Source: Sapria himalayana
Lineage: Eukaryota; Streptophyta; Magnoliopsida; Malpighiales; Rafflesiaceae
Direction: 5' to 3'
Assembly: GCA_029783825.1 (NCBI GenBank)
Contig: JAREIK010002450.1
Coordinates: 811,039 to 875,038, forward strand
Length of the DNA stretch: 64,000 bases
The notes under the pieces: generated by a model
Databases searched by the model: none
What the model was told of the DNA's origin: nothing
Seen by the model: the letters and a program-made list of their open reading frames with translations, nothing else
Made by a program: the position numbers and the translations under genes
Part shown: positions 9,646 through 19,934 of the stretch, one piece after another
How positions within the stretch are numbered: the stretch's first letter is position 1
Layout: every line of letters begins with the position of its first letter

Positions 9646-11230
9646 TGTGAAATCCCAAAAAAATAATAAATAAATAAATAACATGATTTGTTTCTGGAAA
9701 AAAAGGGTAAAATAGTAATTTTGTAATAAGAAAAATTAATTGAAAACTTTAGAACCCTTATGATAAAATGATTTTTGTTATTGAATTCGTCTTGTAAAAT
9801 ATAGTTATGGTGACAAATTTTATCAAATTCTGAGGAAGTCATAAATTTGTTATTTTTTAAAATTTATTTAAATAATTATTAGAATAAATAAATAAATTAA
9901 AAAAAATGAGAACGGGAAGGCCACGCCACGATGTTAGTAAGTGGCTGCGCATGCATGATCCAGGCATCTGAAAAAAAATGTAAAAAAAATTTCTAAAAAA
10001 TTATTATAATAATAATTAAAAAAAAAAAACTTTGGGAGAGAGAGAGAGAGAGTCACTGTGCAAGAGAAAAAAATATAAACTATCTGTTGATTTTCTTTTG
10101 ATCATAATGGATTATTCTGGAGTAGGAATATGATAGTCCAAGAACTAAAGTTACTCTATGCGATAATATCTTTAGTTTGATATCAAATAAATTAAGTTTC
10201 CGTGAAATTTTCTAAAATTTATTATTTTCTCCTATTAAAATTTCTTTCTATTTAAGGGTTATAAATGATCATGTTTTATATTTCAATTCAAATTATTAGA
10301 AATATCATTTGAAATGGTTAATTGGTAAAAAGTTTTTGTGTTCATTTAGTAAAATTTAGTGCAGATGAATTGGGTTTGGATTGTTATAGCTATGTCTGAA
10401 ACATCGTTTAATCATAAAAGGCATAATTATATTTCATATGCATGAGTACATTCCATATACATAGGTGGGTGCATGACATACACACGCACACAAGCATGCA
10501 CACACACACACACATAAAGGTATATGAATTGTATTTGGCAAACTTGAATTGAGACAACGTCCAGGCCGAGTTACATGGTAGTTTTTTGGAAAATATTTAA
10601 GAAAAAAAATATTTTATCGGAGAAATATCTAATATATTTTTTGGAGGAGGTCCATATTTCTTGGAGTAAATCCAAGAAAATCATATTTTATTTGGAGAAA
10701 TATCCAATATATTTTTTGAGGGAGGTCCATATTTTCGGAATAATTCCAAAAAAATAAATATTTTTATAGATACACACACACACACACACACACACATATA
10801 ATGTTACACTTGGCTTTGGCATGTGTGAGAAAGTCGATGGGACTCAAGAATATGAGCATATAAATATTTTATCCATAATTACATTCATATAAACATTGTA
10901 CTTGAATGGATGTTGATACATATGCATGATGTTTTACATGCACTTAGGTAGGGAGTATCTTTGTAGGAGTTTACCACTACTAAGTTTTGCTCACATCATT
11001 GTAGGACCCCTTTTCAGGTACTGTTCCAGAGCAGATGACAAATTCACAAGTGGGATTGCACATGTGAAGGGAAGCCGGTTGTGGCTTAAATAATATGTTG
11101 TGTGTTTTTTTATTCTGCTGAACAAATAAAATGGAAAAAAAATGTATGGTACATTTGAAAAAAAATTATTTTATTGTACATTATATTGTGTGATGGAATA
11201 AATGAGACTCCTGGGGGTTGTGGTGTCACA
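9646..11230 (+). repeat. 3' LTR of gypsy-1
   Basis: It starts TGTGAAATCCC directly after the purine tract and ends GGTGTCACA. It is homologous to 3904-5579 throughout, including the GA run near 10040, the CA-rich segments at 10480-10515 and 10771-10796, and the shared end. The next five bases TATTA match the left flank TGTTA except for one base. Confidence 0.9.
10771..10798. repeat. (CA)n microsatellite in 3' LTR of gypsy-1
   Basis: An uninterrupted run of about 13 CA units, in the same LTR position as the compound microsatellite of the 5' LTR. Confidence 0.9.
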
Positions 11231-11800
11231 TATTATATTTGAAGAATAATATATAGTGTGTGGGATATGTGCACGTGATCATAAAAACTTTAAAATAATT
11301 AAGAGATACTTTTAGCCACAAAATACTTATCGATTTGTATTTATTAGTAACATATTTGCTCAAATTAAAGTTAATAGATATACATATCAATTTGTATTTA
11401 CATGAATTCATTTCAAACTTTTTGACAATTTTTATAATATACTTGGATTATGATAAAAAAAATATTATTCTTTGTTTTACCTTAAATGAAAATCAAAAAA
11501 ATTATTAGGACAATGTATCTTGTACACTCATTTCAAATTATTTCTTTTTTGATTTTTTGAGAAAATCTAATGTAGCTTAATTAGATGTTGATGTAATTTA
11601 TGTAACTCAAAGAATATATCATGTAAATAAGATAATTTATCTTATAGGAACCAAGATGCGGCAAAACATGAGTTGTTATCAGAAAAAATTTGGAACAAAT
11701 TTGGCTAGTTACCTAATGTAAGTATGTTATACATTATAATTATAACTAGTCGAATGGAGTAAAAAACCATTATTTAAAGAAAGTCTCTTTGCATTACTTA
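11231..11800. other. AT-rich stretch, nothing recognised
   Basis: Between the 3' gypsy LTR and the next ORF-like stretch I see only AT-rich sequence with frequent stops. No repeat ends, RNA gene or conserved protein motif is visible. Confidence 0.4.
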
Positions 11801-11835
11801 CAGAGACAAAAAAGAACAATACATAATAACTTTAA

Positions 11836-12194
11836 TGGAATGGATGGAGACAAGTATTGATGAAGATTTGAAGGAAAAAGAGGTCAATGTTGATGTGATG
11901 AAGGAGGTCGAAACATTATAAGAAGATATGGTAATGGTGAAATAGAATACATTGGAAGATGCTAGGACATCTTCCAATGCCACCACACAACTATTAAAAT
12001 GTGAAAAAGATCATGTCGTGACCTTATTCAAAGTCAAGACACTAGAGGAACACAAATTGATGGATGGTGCTGCAACATTTTCTCAAGTCACTGCACTAGT
12101 TCTACAAACCATATGCAATGATATTGTGACATTTAAAAAAGTTATGAAATCTAATCTTGTACATCTTGAAGGAAAGAATGTGATTGATGACTAG
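11836..12194 (+). other. Unidentified ORF remnant, acidic/helical, with two stops
   Basis: From an ATG at 11836 the frame reads an acidic, Lys- and Glu-rich stretch, has stop codons near 11920 and 11942, then stays open from 11952 to the stop after 12191 (80 codons). The composition is Asp/Glu/Lys/Val-rich, with spacing that could form a coiled coil. I do not recognise the family. It lies just upstream of the 511-bp tandem array and could belong to the same unknown element. Base composition is less AT-rich than its surroundings, which suggests former coding sequence. It could also be a captured host gene fragment or a non-autonomous element ORF. Confidence 0.3.
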
Positions 12195-12278
12195 ATCTTG
12201 AATGACTAACTTGGAGATTATATTGAGCCATGAGATAAGAAGATGAAGTTGATCTTCCATCCAGAGTCATCCATAGTA

Positions 12279-13811
12279 GATAAGAAGAAAATAAGACAAT
12301 AAGTAAAATATTATACCAGAAAGATTGCTTGGATGTTTGAGGTAGATGATGATGATATATAAGGTAAAAACTAGTCTATCAAAATATGTCAAATATAGTG
12401 CTTATTCCTTGCTAGGACCTAAACTTTTATTTTTATTCTATATCAATGTACTTTTTTTATGTTACATCAATGGATTCCTACATTGTACACATTCAAAAAA
12501 AAGGCACAATACTCAAATCCTAATAATGAAATTGTGTGTATATTTATAGAATATACACAATGTGTATATATAGAATATGTACACAACCATAATTTGTACA
12601 CAATAATGTGTATACACGTGTATATAGTTATGCTACATCCACATATTCCTACACTGTACACAACAATATCATGTATATACACGTACCAAAAAATAAATTT
12701 GCATATCCCAATGATAGATGTGTAGGGTGATGAACACAAGCATAGATGAGAGCAAGGTGAATTATGTGGATGAACGATGATAGATTGGTGATAAGAAGAA
12801 AATGAGACAAGAAGTAAAATATTATACCAAAAAGATTGCTTGGATGTTTGAGGTAGATGATGATGATATATAAGGTAAAAACTAGTCTATCAAAATATGT
12901 CAAATATAGTGCTTATTCCTTGCTGGGACCTAAACTTTTATTTTTATTCTATATCAATGTACTTTTTTTATGTTACATCAATGGATTCCTACATTGTACA
13001 CATTCAAAAAAAAGGCACAATACTCAAATCCTAATAATGAAATTGTGTGTATATTTATAGAATATACACAATGTGTATATATAGAATATGTACACAACCC
13101 TAATTTGTACACAATAATGTGTATACACGTGTATATAGTTATGCTACATCCACATATTCCTACACTGTACACAACAATATCATGTATATACACGTACCAA
13201 AAAATAAATTTGCATATCCCAATGATAGATGTGTAGGGTGATGAACACAAGCATAGAGGAAAGCAAGGTGAATTATGTGGATGAACAATGATAGATTGGT
13301 GATAAGAAGAAAATGAGACAAGAAGTAAAATATTATACCAGAAAGATTGCTTGGATGTTTGAGGTAGATGATGATGATATATAAGGTAAAAACTAGTCTA
13401 TCAAAATATGTCAAATATAGTGCTTATTCCTTGCTGGGACCTAAACTTTTATTTTTATTCTATATCAATGTACTTTTTTTATGTTACATCAATGGATTCC
13501 TACATTGTACACATTCAAAAAAAAGGCACAATACTCAAATCCTAATAATGAAATTGTGTGTATATTTATAGAATATACACAATGTGTATATATAGAATAT
13601 GTACACAACCCTAATTTGTACACAATAATGTGTATACACGTGTATATAGTTATGCTACATCCACATATTCCTACACTGTACACAACAATATCATGTATAT
13701 ACACGTACCAAAAAATAAATTTGCATATCCCAATGATAGATGTGTAGGGTGACGAACACAAGCACAGAGGGAAGCAAGGTGAATTATGTGGATGAACGAT
13801 GATAAATTGGT
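12279..13811 (+). repeat. 511-bp tandem repeat, three copies
   Basis: Three head-to-tail units at 12279-12789, 12790-13300 and 13301-13811, each exactly 511 bp, opening GATAAGAAGAAAAT and ending GATTGGT or similar. By eye only about ten positions differ between any two copies, for example CCATAAT in copy 1 against CCCTAAT in copies 2 and 3. This is far younger than the heavily mutated elements on both sides. Short ORFs of 67-90 codons repeat in each copy on both strands but match no family I know and look incidental. Each unit also carries inverted repeats (separate entry). Confidence 0.97.
12535..12617. repeat. Cluster of inverted repeats in the 511-bp unit
   Basis: In copy 1, 12535-12559 is a perfect 10-bp inverted repeat (arms TGTGTATATT and AATATACACA) with a 5-base loop. 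12561-12585 is a second with one mismatch and a similar loop, and 12608-12617 (GTGTATACAC) is a perfect palindrome. Copies 2 and 3 repeat the cluster 511 and 1022 bp downstream. Such AT/GT-rich palindromes can extrude as hairpins; any role in the amplification is inference. Confidence 0.85.
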
Positions 13812-14700
13812 GATAATTTAGCCCAAATCCTAAATTTTTTTACAAACGAATGAAATATTATTTGAAAAAATAATTAGTATTAGTCTATTAGATAGAGATG
13901 GAATGAGTTTCCGTTTCTAAAACAGTGCCATGATTGAATATCATCATTGAAATTATTAAAGTTTAATAAAGATGGGCTTACATTCAATTTCAAATGGAGT
14001 GACGAAATTCATTTTTGTCACTAAATTCTAAAGCAGATTCACAATTCATTTTTAAATTAATTGAAACATAATCATTTCCATAGTAATTTTTAAATAAGTT
14101 ATTATTTTCAATAATAAATACATATAGAAATATAAATTTCATCGCTAAATGTCACGTAAGTTAAAAATAGAATTTTATAAATTAATTGATATAAGCAATT
14201 GAAGTTTAAACTGTTTCAATTTTTGTCGCTCTTTTTATTTTTAATTCTATTTCCATATGATGGGAAATAATCTCTGCCTTTTAATAGTGATGTGAGAGAT
14301 TAATTTTCTGTTTTTAATTTTTATAGGAAAATATCATTTTCATTTTTAATCCATTTCAATTCGGTTCCTAATTTTAAAAATGAAAATTTGACATTTATAT
14401 TTTTCATTTCTATTTGATTATTTTCTTGTAGTGTATATATACAAATATACTTTTGTATATGCATATATAGTGTTGTATATAAGTATGTATATATAGACAT
14501 ATATATGAGTTTTGTATAAAATTAATTCATTTAAAATAAAAAATATAAAAATTAAGTCGTGTTTCAAAAATATGTCTAAACTAGTGCATCTGGAAACAAC
14601 ATGAAAAAATCATTGTTTGAATGCTGGTTATTTAAAATAGTGTTGTGGATGTTGGATATTTAATATATATTTAATATATTAAATATATACAAATAATATA
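13812..14700. other. AT-rich unassigned sequence
   Basis: No coding motifs were recognised. It includes imperfect AT palindromes around 14650-14690 and TA-rich runs around 14430-14510. It may be part of the unknown element that contains the 511-bp array. Confidence 0.4.
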
Positions 14701-15571
14701 TTAATCTATTTTATATACATGTAAATAATCCTAAGGGGAGAAGCAGGGCCATGTGGCTGTCGTCTTGCTGATGGATAAAGCGAGTGGGGTGAGGCCTCAG
14801 GATAGGAGGGAAGCGACATTCGACATACTTTTGGAAAGGAATAATAATATATAATATAATGTAATTCGTCAGATGTTTCGTGAGTGGGGGGTAAATCAAA
14901 TTTGTAGTCTTCTGTCTCAATTAGGAAATGTCTTCGGGGGTATGGTAGACTAGCGGGATATTGTCACACTGGACCCAAACCCAACGTCTTCATGCCGAAT
15001 AAACTTTCGGTTTGGATCAGTTCCTCGTTACTGTCGCCTTCCTCGTTAATGTCGTTTTGATTGATTTCGTCCTGTTTTTTGTTCGCGTACCTTAATGTCT
15101 TTTTCATCTCAACTAAATGTTCACTGATTAATTAATAGACTGGACTTCCCCTCATTTGCATTACAACCTGTCGTCCTGGAATCCAATTAATCCCCATACT
15201 CTAGTTAGCATATGTAGTCTCCTCTGATATCTCGCCATCAAAATCTCGAGTACTCTGCTCTCTGCTTTACTTCTCATCCTCCATCTGTATTTGCGACACT
15301 AATGTTGCAACATAGTTTTTTTTTTGCTCGTTCTAATGTGATTGCAAATGGTGAAATTTCTTGATAAACACCTGAATACATAATAGGACCCTAGATTTTT
15401 TCTATAATCGTGGAAGGCACCAAAGGAACATTTGGAAGAACGTAGAACGGTGCATATTATTTGCCAACAAGGTTTTGTTTTGATTGAGTTTCAATGATTG
15501 CATGCTTATTTTTGTTATTTGGAAATTGAAAGCCAGCTTGTCTAGTTAATTTGAAAATGATTATTTGACAG
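14700..15571 (+). other. Less AT-rich unique sequence, possible gene 5' region
   Basis: This stretch has visibly more G and C than its neighbours and no resemblance to the repeat families in the window. It contains pyrimidine-rich segments around 15030-15300 of the kind seen in plant 5' leaders. No long ORF is present. Together with the exon-like piece at 15572-15639 it might be the start of a gene interrupted by the second gypsy element. The evidence is compositional only. Confidence 0.25.
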
Positions 15572-15639
15572 GTTTGATAAATTATCTGTTCAGAGTTTAC
15601 GATGGTGCTGCTCACGGTGCCCCTGGGGCAATTCCCAAG
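15572..15639 (+). other. Possible orphan exon (68 bp)
   Basis: The segment is preceded by an acceptor-like TTGACAG and followed by a donor-like AAG/GTATCA, with GC-rich sequence between. One frame is fully open and reads LINYLFRVYDGAAHGAPGAIPK; another starts with ATG (MVLLTVPLGQFPR). I recognise neither. The next 280 bp contain no further exon-like sequence before the gypsy-2 LTR. It could be a real exon of a disrupted gene or a chance match. Confidence 0.25.
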
Positions 15640-15923
15640 GTATCATTTTTGGGTTTTTGTGAAGAAAATTATAAAATAGATCATCTATTTATCTCCAACT
15701 TTGTATTATAAGTAAAAATGTGTTCCTAATAACAATATCTACAAATCCTTTTAATACTATTGCTAGATTAGTTATAATTTGGTACTTGCAAGTAAAAATC
15801 CAGCTGTCACTTGTTAGGGCTGAATATAAGTTTTTCTAGCCGACTTAAGTGCGTGGTAGACAAGTACGATGTTATAAATTGGCCATTGCATTTAGCCTTC
15901 AACTAACTTTCAAATGAGCTCTA

Positions 15924-16324
15924 TGTCACACGATCACTTATGGAGAGTTCGGGAATCTTCTAGAAATATGGAGAAATATTTCTTTTCAAGTAAAGTGTGG
16001 AAGTTTTTAGAGAATTAAAGTATCTAGAATCTTCTAAGGGTCTGGAGGTTCATAAAGTTTCTAAAAATTTGTAAGGTTTCAGACATTTTCATTAACTTGT
16101 ATAAAATATGAGGTAATTTCATTGGTAAATTACCAAATTATAATCTTTTTTTATTAAGTTATAATTTTTTTAGTATTTATTAGTATTTTTTTGTTTTTAA
16201 CTATTGGTAGAATCTAAATATAACTTGTAAGGCAAAAAAAAAAAAGGCTAAATTATCAATATAAGAGGGGTGAGTTGTTTAATTACTATGCGTAAGATTA
16301 GTAGAAATATCAAGTTTGTGATAG
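15924..16324 (+). repeat. 5' LTR of gypsy-2
   Basis: It begins TGTCACACGATCAC. Its internal blocks (TTTCTTTTCAAGTAAAGT, AGAGAATTAAAGTATCTAGAA, TTTGTTTTTAACTATTGGTA) recur in order in the 3' copy at 25956-26228. The end is placed just before the primer site; the terminal CA has decayed. Confidence 0.85.
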
Positions 16325-16325
16325 T

Positions 16326-16337
16326 TGGTATCTGAGA
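16326..16337 (+). other. Primer binding site, tRNA-Met type (gypsy-2)
   Basis: TGGTATCTGAGA lies immediately behind the 5' LTR and matches most of the usual TGGTATCAGAGC. Confidence 0.8.
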
Positions 16338-16729
16338 GGCTGTGCATCTGGAGTAACTTAAAAGAAATAATAATAATATCTTATACAGATGAAGCATTTA
16401 ATGAAGTTTGAGGAAGAGATTTTAATTTTCTTGCCAAGGATAAGAGAAAGATGGACAAATCAAGTGATTCTTTCACAAGGTTGGATGGTTGGGTGATTAG
16501 GCTATAGATTATTATGACATACACCAAAGAGGGAATGTATCTCGATAATTCAGATATTGTCATATGAGGAGTTCATGAGGATCCTAAACATGCTAACTAG
16601 CTTGGAGTGAAGAGTTGAAGTATTGATTAAGCGTGAAAAGGAACTAAGGCAATAATTGATAATTTTTAAGGCAGCATTGTTAGCTCAGTTTATGGTCATC
16701 CATCAGGCATCGAGGGTTGATGTATCAAA

Positions 16730-17460
16730 ATCACACACACACACACACCTAGGGGACAATAGGATGTTAAAGAGTTAGACAATTACTTATGGTACTTGGA
16801 AAAGTACTTTGAGGCAAATGTATTAATTGATGAGGTAACAAAAGTATGCATCATTATTATTTATCTTATTGATGATAGATAGCTATGGTAACATAAAAAA
16901 TTTATGGAAATAGAAAAGAGGATGCACTCAAGAGATACTTGGGTTGATTTTAAGAAAGAGATAAAGAAATAGTTCTTCCTAGAAAATATAATATATATGC
17001 ACATAAAAAGATGAAAAATCTCTAACATATAGTGTTAATTTGTGATTATGTCAGTGAGTTGTCTTTCCTAATGTTTGAGGCTCCTGATATGAGGGAGAGA
17101 ATTATACCTCCATTTTATGAAGAACCTATAGGGTTAAGCTGAGCAAGAGTTGAGGCGATAGGGTATCTAAGACCTATTTACTACTATGATAATAGCAGAA
17201 TTACTTATGAATTTTTGAAACATGGACTCATCTCAAGCCAAGTTATCATTTAAAGATAATTATACTAAATGTGAGGAAAGAATGAGCTCAAGAATAATAA
17301 TACTAGAGAAAAATCAAATGCAACTTCTACTAAGAAAGAGTGAAAGAGTCGAGACAAGTACATAGATTTCAAGCCAACAACTAATTGTTTTTAATCCGAT
17401 GGATTATATCGGGCTCATGAATGTCCTAAGAGAAATGCGCTCAATACTTTAATTGAGGAG
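16730..17460 (+). pseudogene. gypsy-2 gag with zinc-knuckle remnant (broken)
   Basis: The frame from about 16776 reads LDNYLWYLEKYFEANVLIDEVTKVCIIIIYLIDD, then WVDFKKEIKK. This is the retrotransposon gag pattern of an L-x-x-F-L-W-x-x-E-x-x-F block, a Y-L-x-x-x-A-x-x-W region and a W-x-x-F/L-K-x-x-L-x-x-x-F block. A nucleocapsid-type knuckle remains at about 17385-17430 (NCF-SDGLYRAHECPKR), with one Cys lost. A CA microsatellite interrupts the front at 16731-16748. The protein would package element RNA; stops make it non-functional. Confidence 0.75.
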
Positions 17461-17569
17461 TCTGAGTAAGAGGGTAATGATGTACACATATGATCCATGC
17501 AATTGGTGAATGCCCTTAAGATTATGTCAGTCAAGGAGCAGCCTTGAAGTAGAGGATTTATTTACGTGG

Positions 17570-17700
17570 AGGCATAAGTAAATGAGATGTTAATTAAAAC
17601 TATGATTAATACTAGTGTCACACATAACTTTGTCTCAGAAAAAAAAACAAAAAGATTCAAGCTCCAAATATCTAAGGCAGTAGTTAGCTCAAGACAGGTA
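17570..17700 (+). pseudogene. gypsy-2 protease active-site region (broken)
   Basis: The reading MLIKTMINTSVTHNFVSE aligns with the retropepsin block D-T/S-G-A-T-H-N-F-V. The catalytic Asp is Asn and the Gly is Val, so the enzyme is inactive even where the frame is open. Confidence 0.7.
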
Positions 17701-18089
17701 AATCTGCTATTAAGCTATTACAAAGAATAACTCATGGGGCACGATAAAGATTAGGTCATAAAAAAGGCAAGGTTGCTTTAAAATAGTAATAATGAATATT
17801 TTTAAGGTGGTAATTAGAAAAATTTTTTTATGTAAGGTAAAAACTATGCTTTTATCTTTTTTAAGCTTGATAGTTTTTTTTGAAAAAGAGGTACCATATA
17901 TAATTCTCATACTTTTTGAAGGAAAAGCTAAACCTCATATAATAGTTATGCAATTCAAGAGGAGGTTGAAAAATAATAAGATGATTTTCATGGTAGTTTT
18001 TTAAAAAAATATGATTGATCATATGAGAGATTTTATATCCATGAAAGTTGAGAATGTATTGGGCAAATTTAAAGATATAATATCATTGG

Positions 18090-18730
18090 AGCTAATCAAA
18101 AAGCTCTCACTAAGAAGAGAAAATCATAAGATTGAGTTGGAGTCCATAACCAAACCCTCTATTATGCTATTTTATAAGATGAAATTTGTAGAATTGGAAA
18201 AGTTAAAAAGATAATTAAAAGAGTTGTTAGATGTTGAGTTTATTCAATAATTCAAGGCTCTATATGATACATTAGTTTTATTTTAAAAGAAACATGATGA
18301 GTCTTTATAGTTGTGCATTAATTATTAGGTGCTTAACAAAGTGGTGATAAAACATAAGTATATCATTTTTTTTATTATTGATCTATTTGACAAACTTGAT
18401 AGAGTAAAATATTTTACTTAATTGGACTTGCAATTAAGATACTATCAGATGAGGATAGCTAAAGGAAATTAAATTAAAAATTATATATGTGACAAAATAT
18501 TATTCATATGAGTTCATAGTGATGTCCTTTGGTCTTACAAATATATTTGTTATATTATGTATATTGATAAATTAGATATTTCTTTTTCTTTTAGATAAGT
18601 TTGTGATGATCTATTTAGATGATATTATCATTTATAATAAACTATTAGAAAAGTATGTTGATCATTTAAGGAATATATTTTAGCTTTTAATGCAAAATAA
18701 ATTATATGTGAAAAAGAAATATTTTTTTGA
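18090..18730 (+). pseudogene. gypsy-2 reverse transcriptase (broken)
   Basis: An open stretch to 18211 reads HKIELESITKPSIMLFYKMKFVELEKLKR, and then, past stops, LCINY-VLNKVVIKHKY, DLFDKLDRVKYFT-LDLQ and YYQMRIAKGN. The active site VMIYLDDIIIY has its YLDD at 18612-18623. It ends with NKLYVKKKYFF. The order matches gypsy RT blocks 0-6. Many stops occur (for example after INY and after YFT). Confidence 0.88.
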
Positions 18731-18879
18731 TCTAGAAGAAAGACTTCCTAAGGCTTCTCTTTAAAGATAAAAAACTTATGATGGATAATAACACGACCAA
18801 GGTTATCTAGAAATAGATTTCCCAACTAAAATATCACAATTAAGATTTTTCGTGGGCTTAGTTAATTATTACTATTAAT

Positions 18880-19420
18880 TTATCAATGAATATTTTTTAA
18901 GGGCAGCTCTGTTAATGGATCTTCTCAAGAAGATTAATGTATGGACATGAGATGAAAAGTATCAGCAAGCCTGTGATGATTTGAAGAAGACTATAATAGA
19001 GGAGCTAGTGTTGGTACTATATGACTATACTAAGGTATTTGAGTACATACTGATACCTCTGACTTTGCTATTAGAAGAATTTTTATGTAGGAAAAATATC
19101 ACATAGCTTTTAAAAGCCGCTAACTCAATGATATTGAGAAGTAGTATATGACCCATGAGAAATAGATACTAATAATTATTTATTGCTTGTGGATATGAAG
19201 ATACTATTTGTTTAGATTGTATTTCAATGTAAAGATAGATAACATTATTATTAGTTACTTTTAAATCTAGAAGAATATAAGCCCCAAGCAAACAATGTGG
19301 TAATACTTCCTACTTGAGTTTGACTACACATTAGACTATAAGTCAGATATCACTAATTTTGCTATGAATGCCTTATGTCGCAAATCAGAGCTACTATCAA
19401 TGACTAGTCAACCTCAATGA
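18880..19420 (+). pseudogene. gypsy-2 RNase H domain (broken)
   Basis: Fragments in shifting frames include HTDTSDFAIRR (the catalytic D-T/A-S-D-x-A-I-G-x block) near 19045-19080, and then a YLLLVDMKILFV block, which stands for the H-YL-G segment. A final stretch, DYKSDITNFAMNALC, near 19335 stands for the DYKPG--N-VADALSR end. Heavily mutated but in correct place between RT and integrase. Confidence 0.7.
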
Positions 19421-19934
19421 GAAATAATGAATCTCATAAAGGAGAGGTTGTAATATGATTCGGTAATAAAGGGTCTTATTTTCTTAGCTCATAAGGAAAT
19501 GATAGAGGTGTTAAATGGGCTAGGCGGCCTGGGCACGACCCAATTTGGAACCATGCCATGGGCCAGGCTGGGCTAACCCTTGGCACAGTTCATGCCGTGC
19601 TAGGCCAGCATGATTTGTGACTCATGCTAGGCCAGTTATGGCCAGTGTGCCTGGCCTTACGGCATAATAAATTGGTTTGGGGACCTAGCTGTTTTTTTTA
19701 AATCTAGCTGGAAAAACTAGGTATGGTCTTGCCCTATCTGACCTGGTAAGTCCAGGTATGACCCGACAAGTCTAGGTATGACATGGTATGATCATGGTAT
19801 GAGCTGGGCTGGTGGGCCATTTTGGGCTGGCACTTCTCAAGCCATGCCATTCATGACACAACATGGTTATTATACTGGCCCATGTTGGGTACGACATAGT
19901 GGTTTGATTGGGCCACTGACAAATAGGTCGGTAT

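Larger units (their letters stand above)
3904..11230 (+). mobile_element. Ty3/gypsy LTR retrotransposon with both LTRs, decayed (gypsy-1)
   Basis: Two homologous long terminal repeats (3904-5579 and 9646-11230) flank about 4.1 kb holding, in order, a gag start, protease, reverse transcriptase, RNase H and integrase pieces. That order is Ty3/gypsy. Both LTRs start TG and end CA. A tRNA-Met-type primer site follows the 5' LTR and a purine tract precedes the 3' LTR. The flanking pentamers TGTTA (left) and TATTA (right) fit a 5-bp target duplication with one change. The C-terminal integrase tail (HVSMLRKYIHDLTHV and LVKVIWQH) resembles chromoviruses of the Tekay/Del group; that lineage call is inference. 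Numerous stops make it non-autonomous. Confidence 0.92.

Noticed and set aside
10575..10757. 60-codon ORF in the 3' LTR
   Set aside because: It is the counterpart of the 5' LTR ORF and has no coding signature.
12346..13761. ORFs of 67-90 codons repeated in each 511-bp unit on both strands
   Set aside because: They overlap each other on opposite strands, are low-complexity hydrophobic sequences, and match no family; their repetition follows from the DNA repeat.
12279..13811. Regular repeats resembling a CRISPR array
   Set aside because: Units are 511 bp, directly adjoining and nearly identical throughout, with no short repeat/variable spacer structure, in a plant nuclear context.
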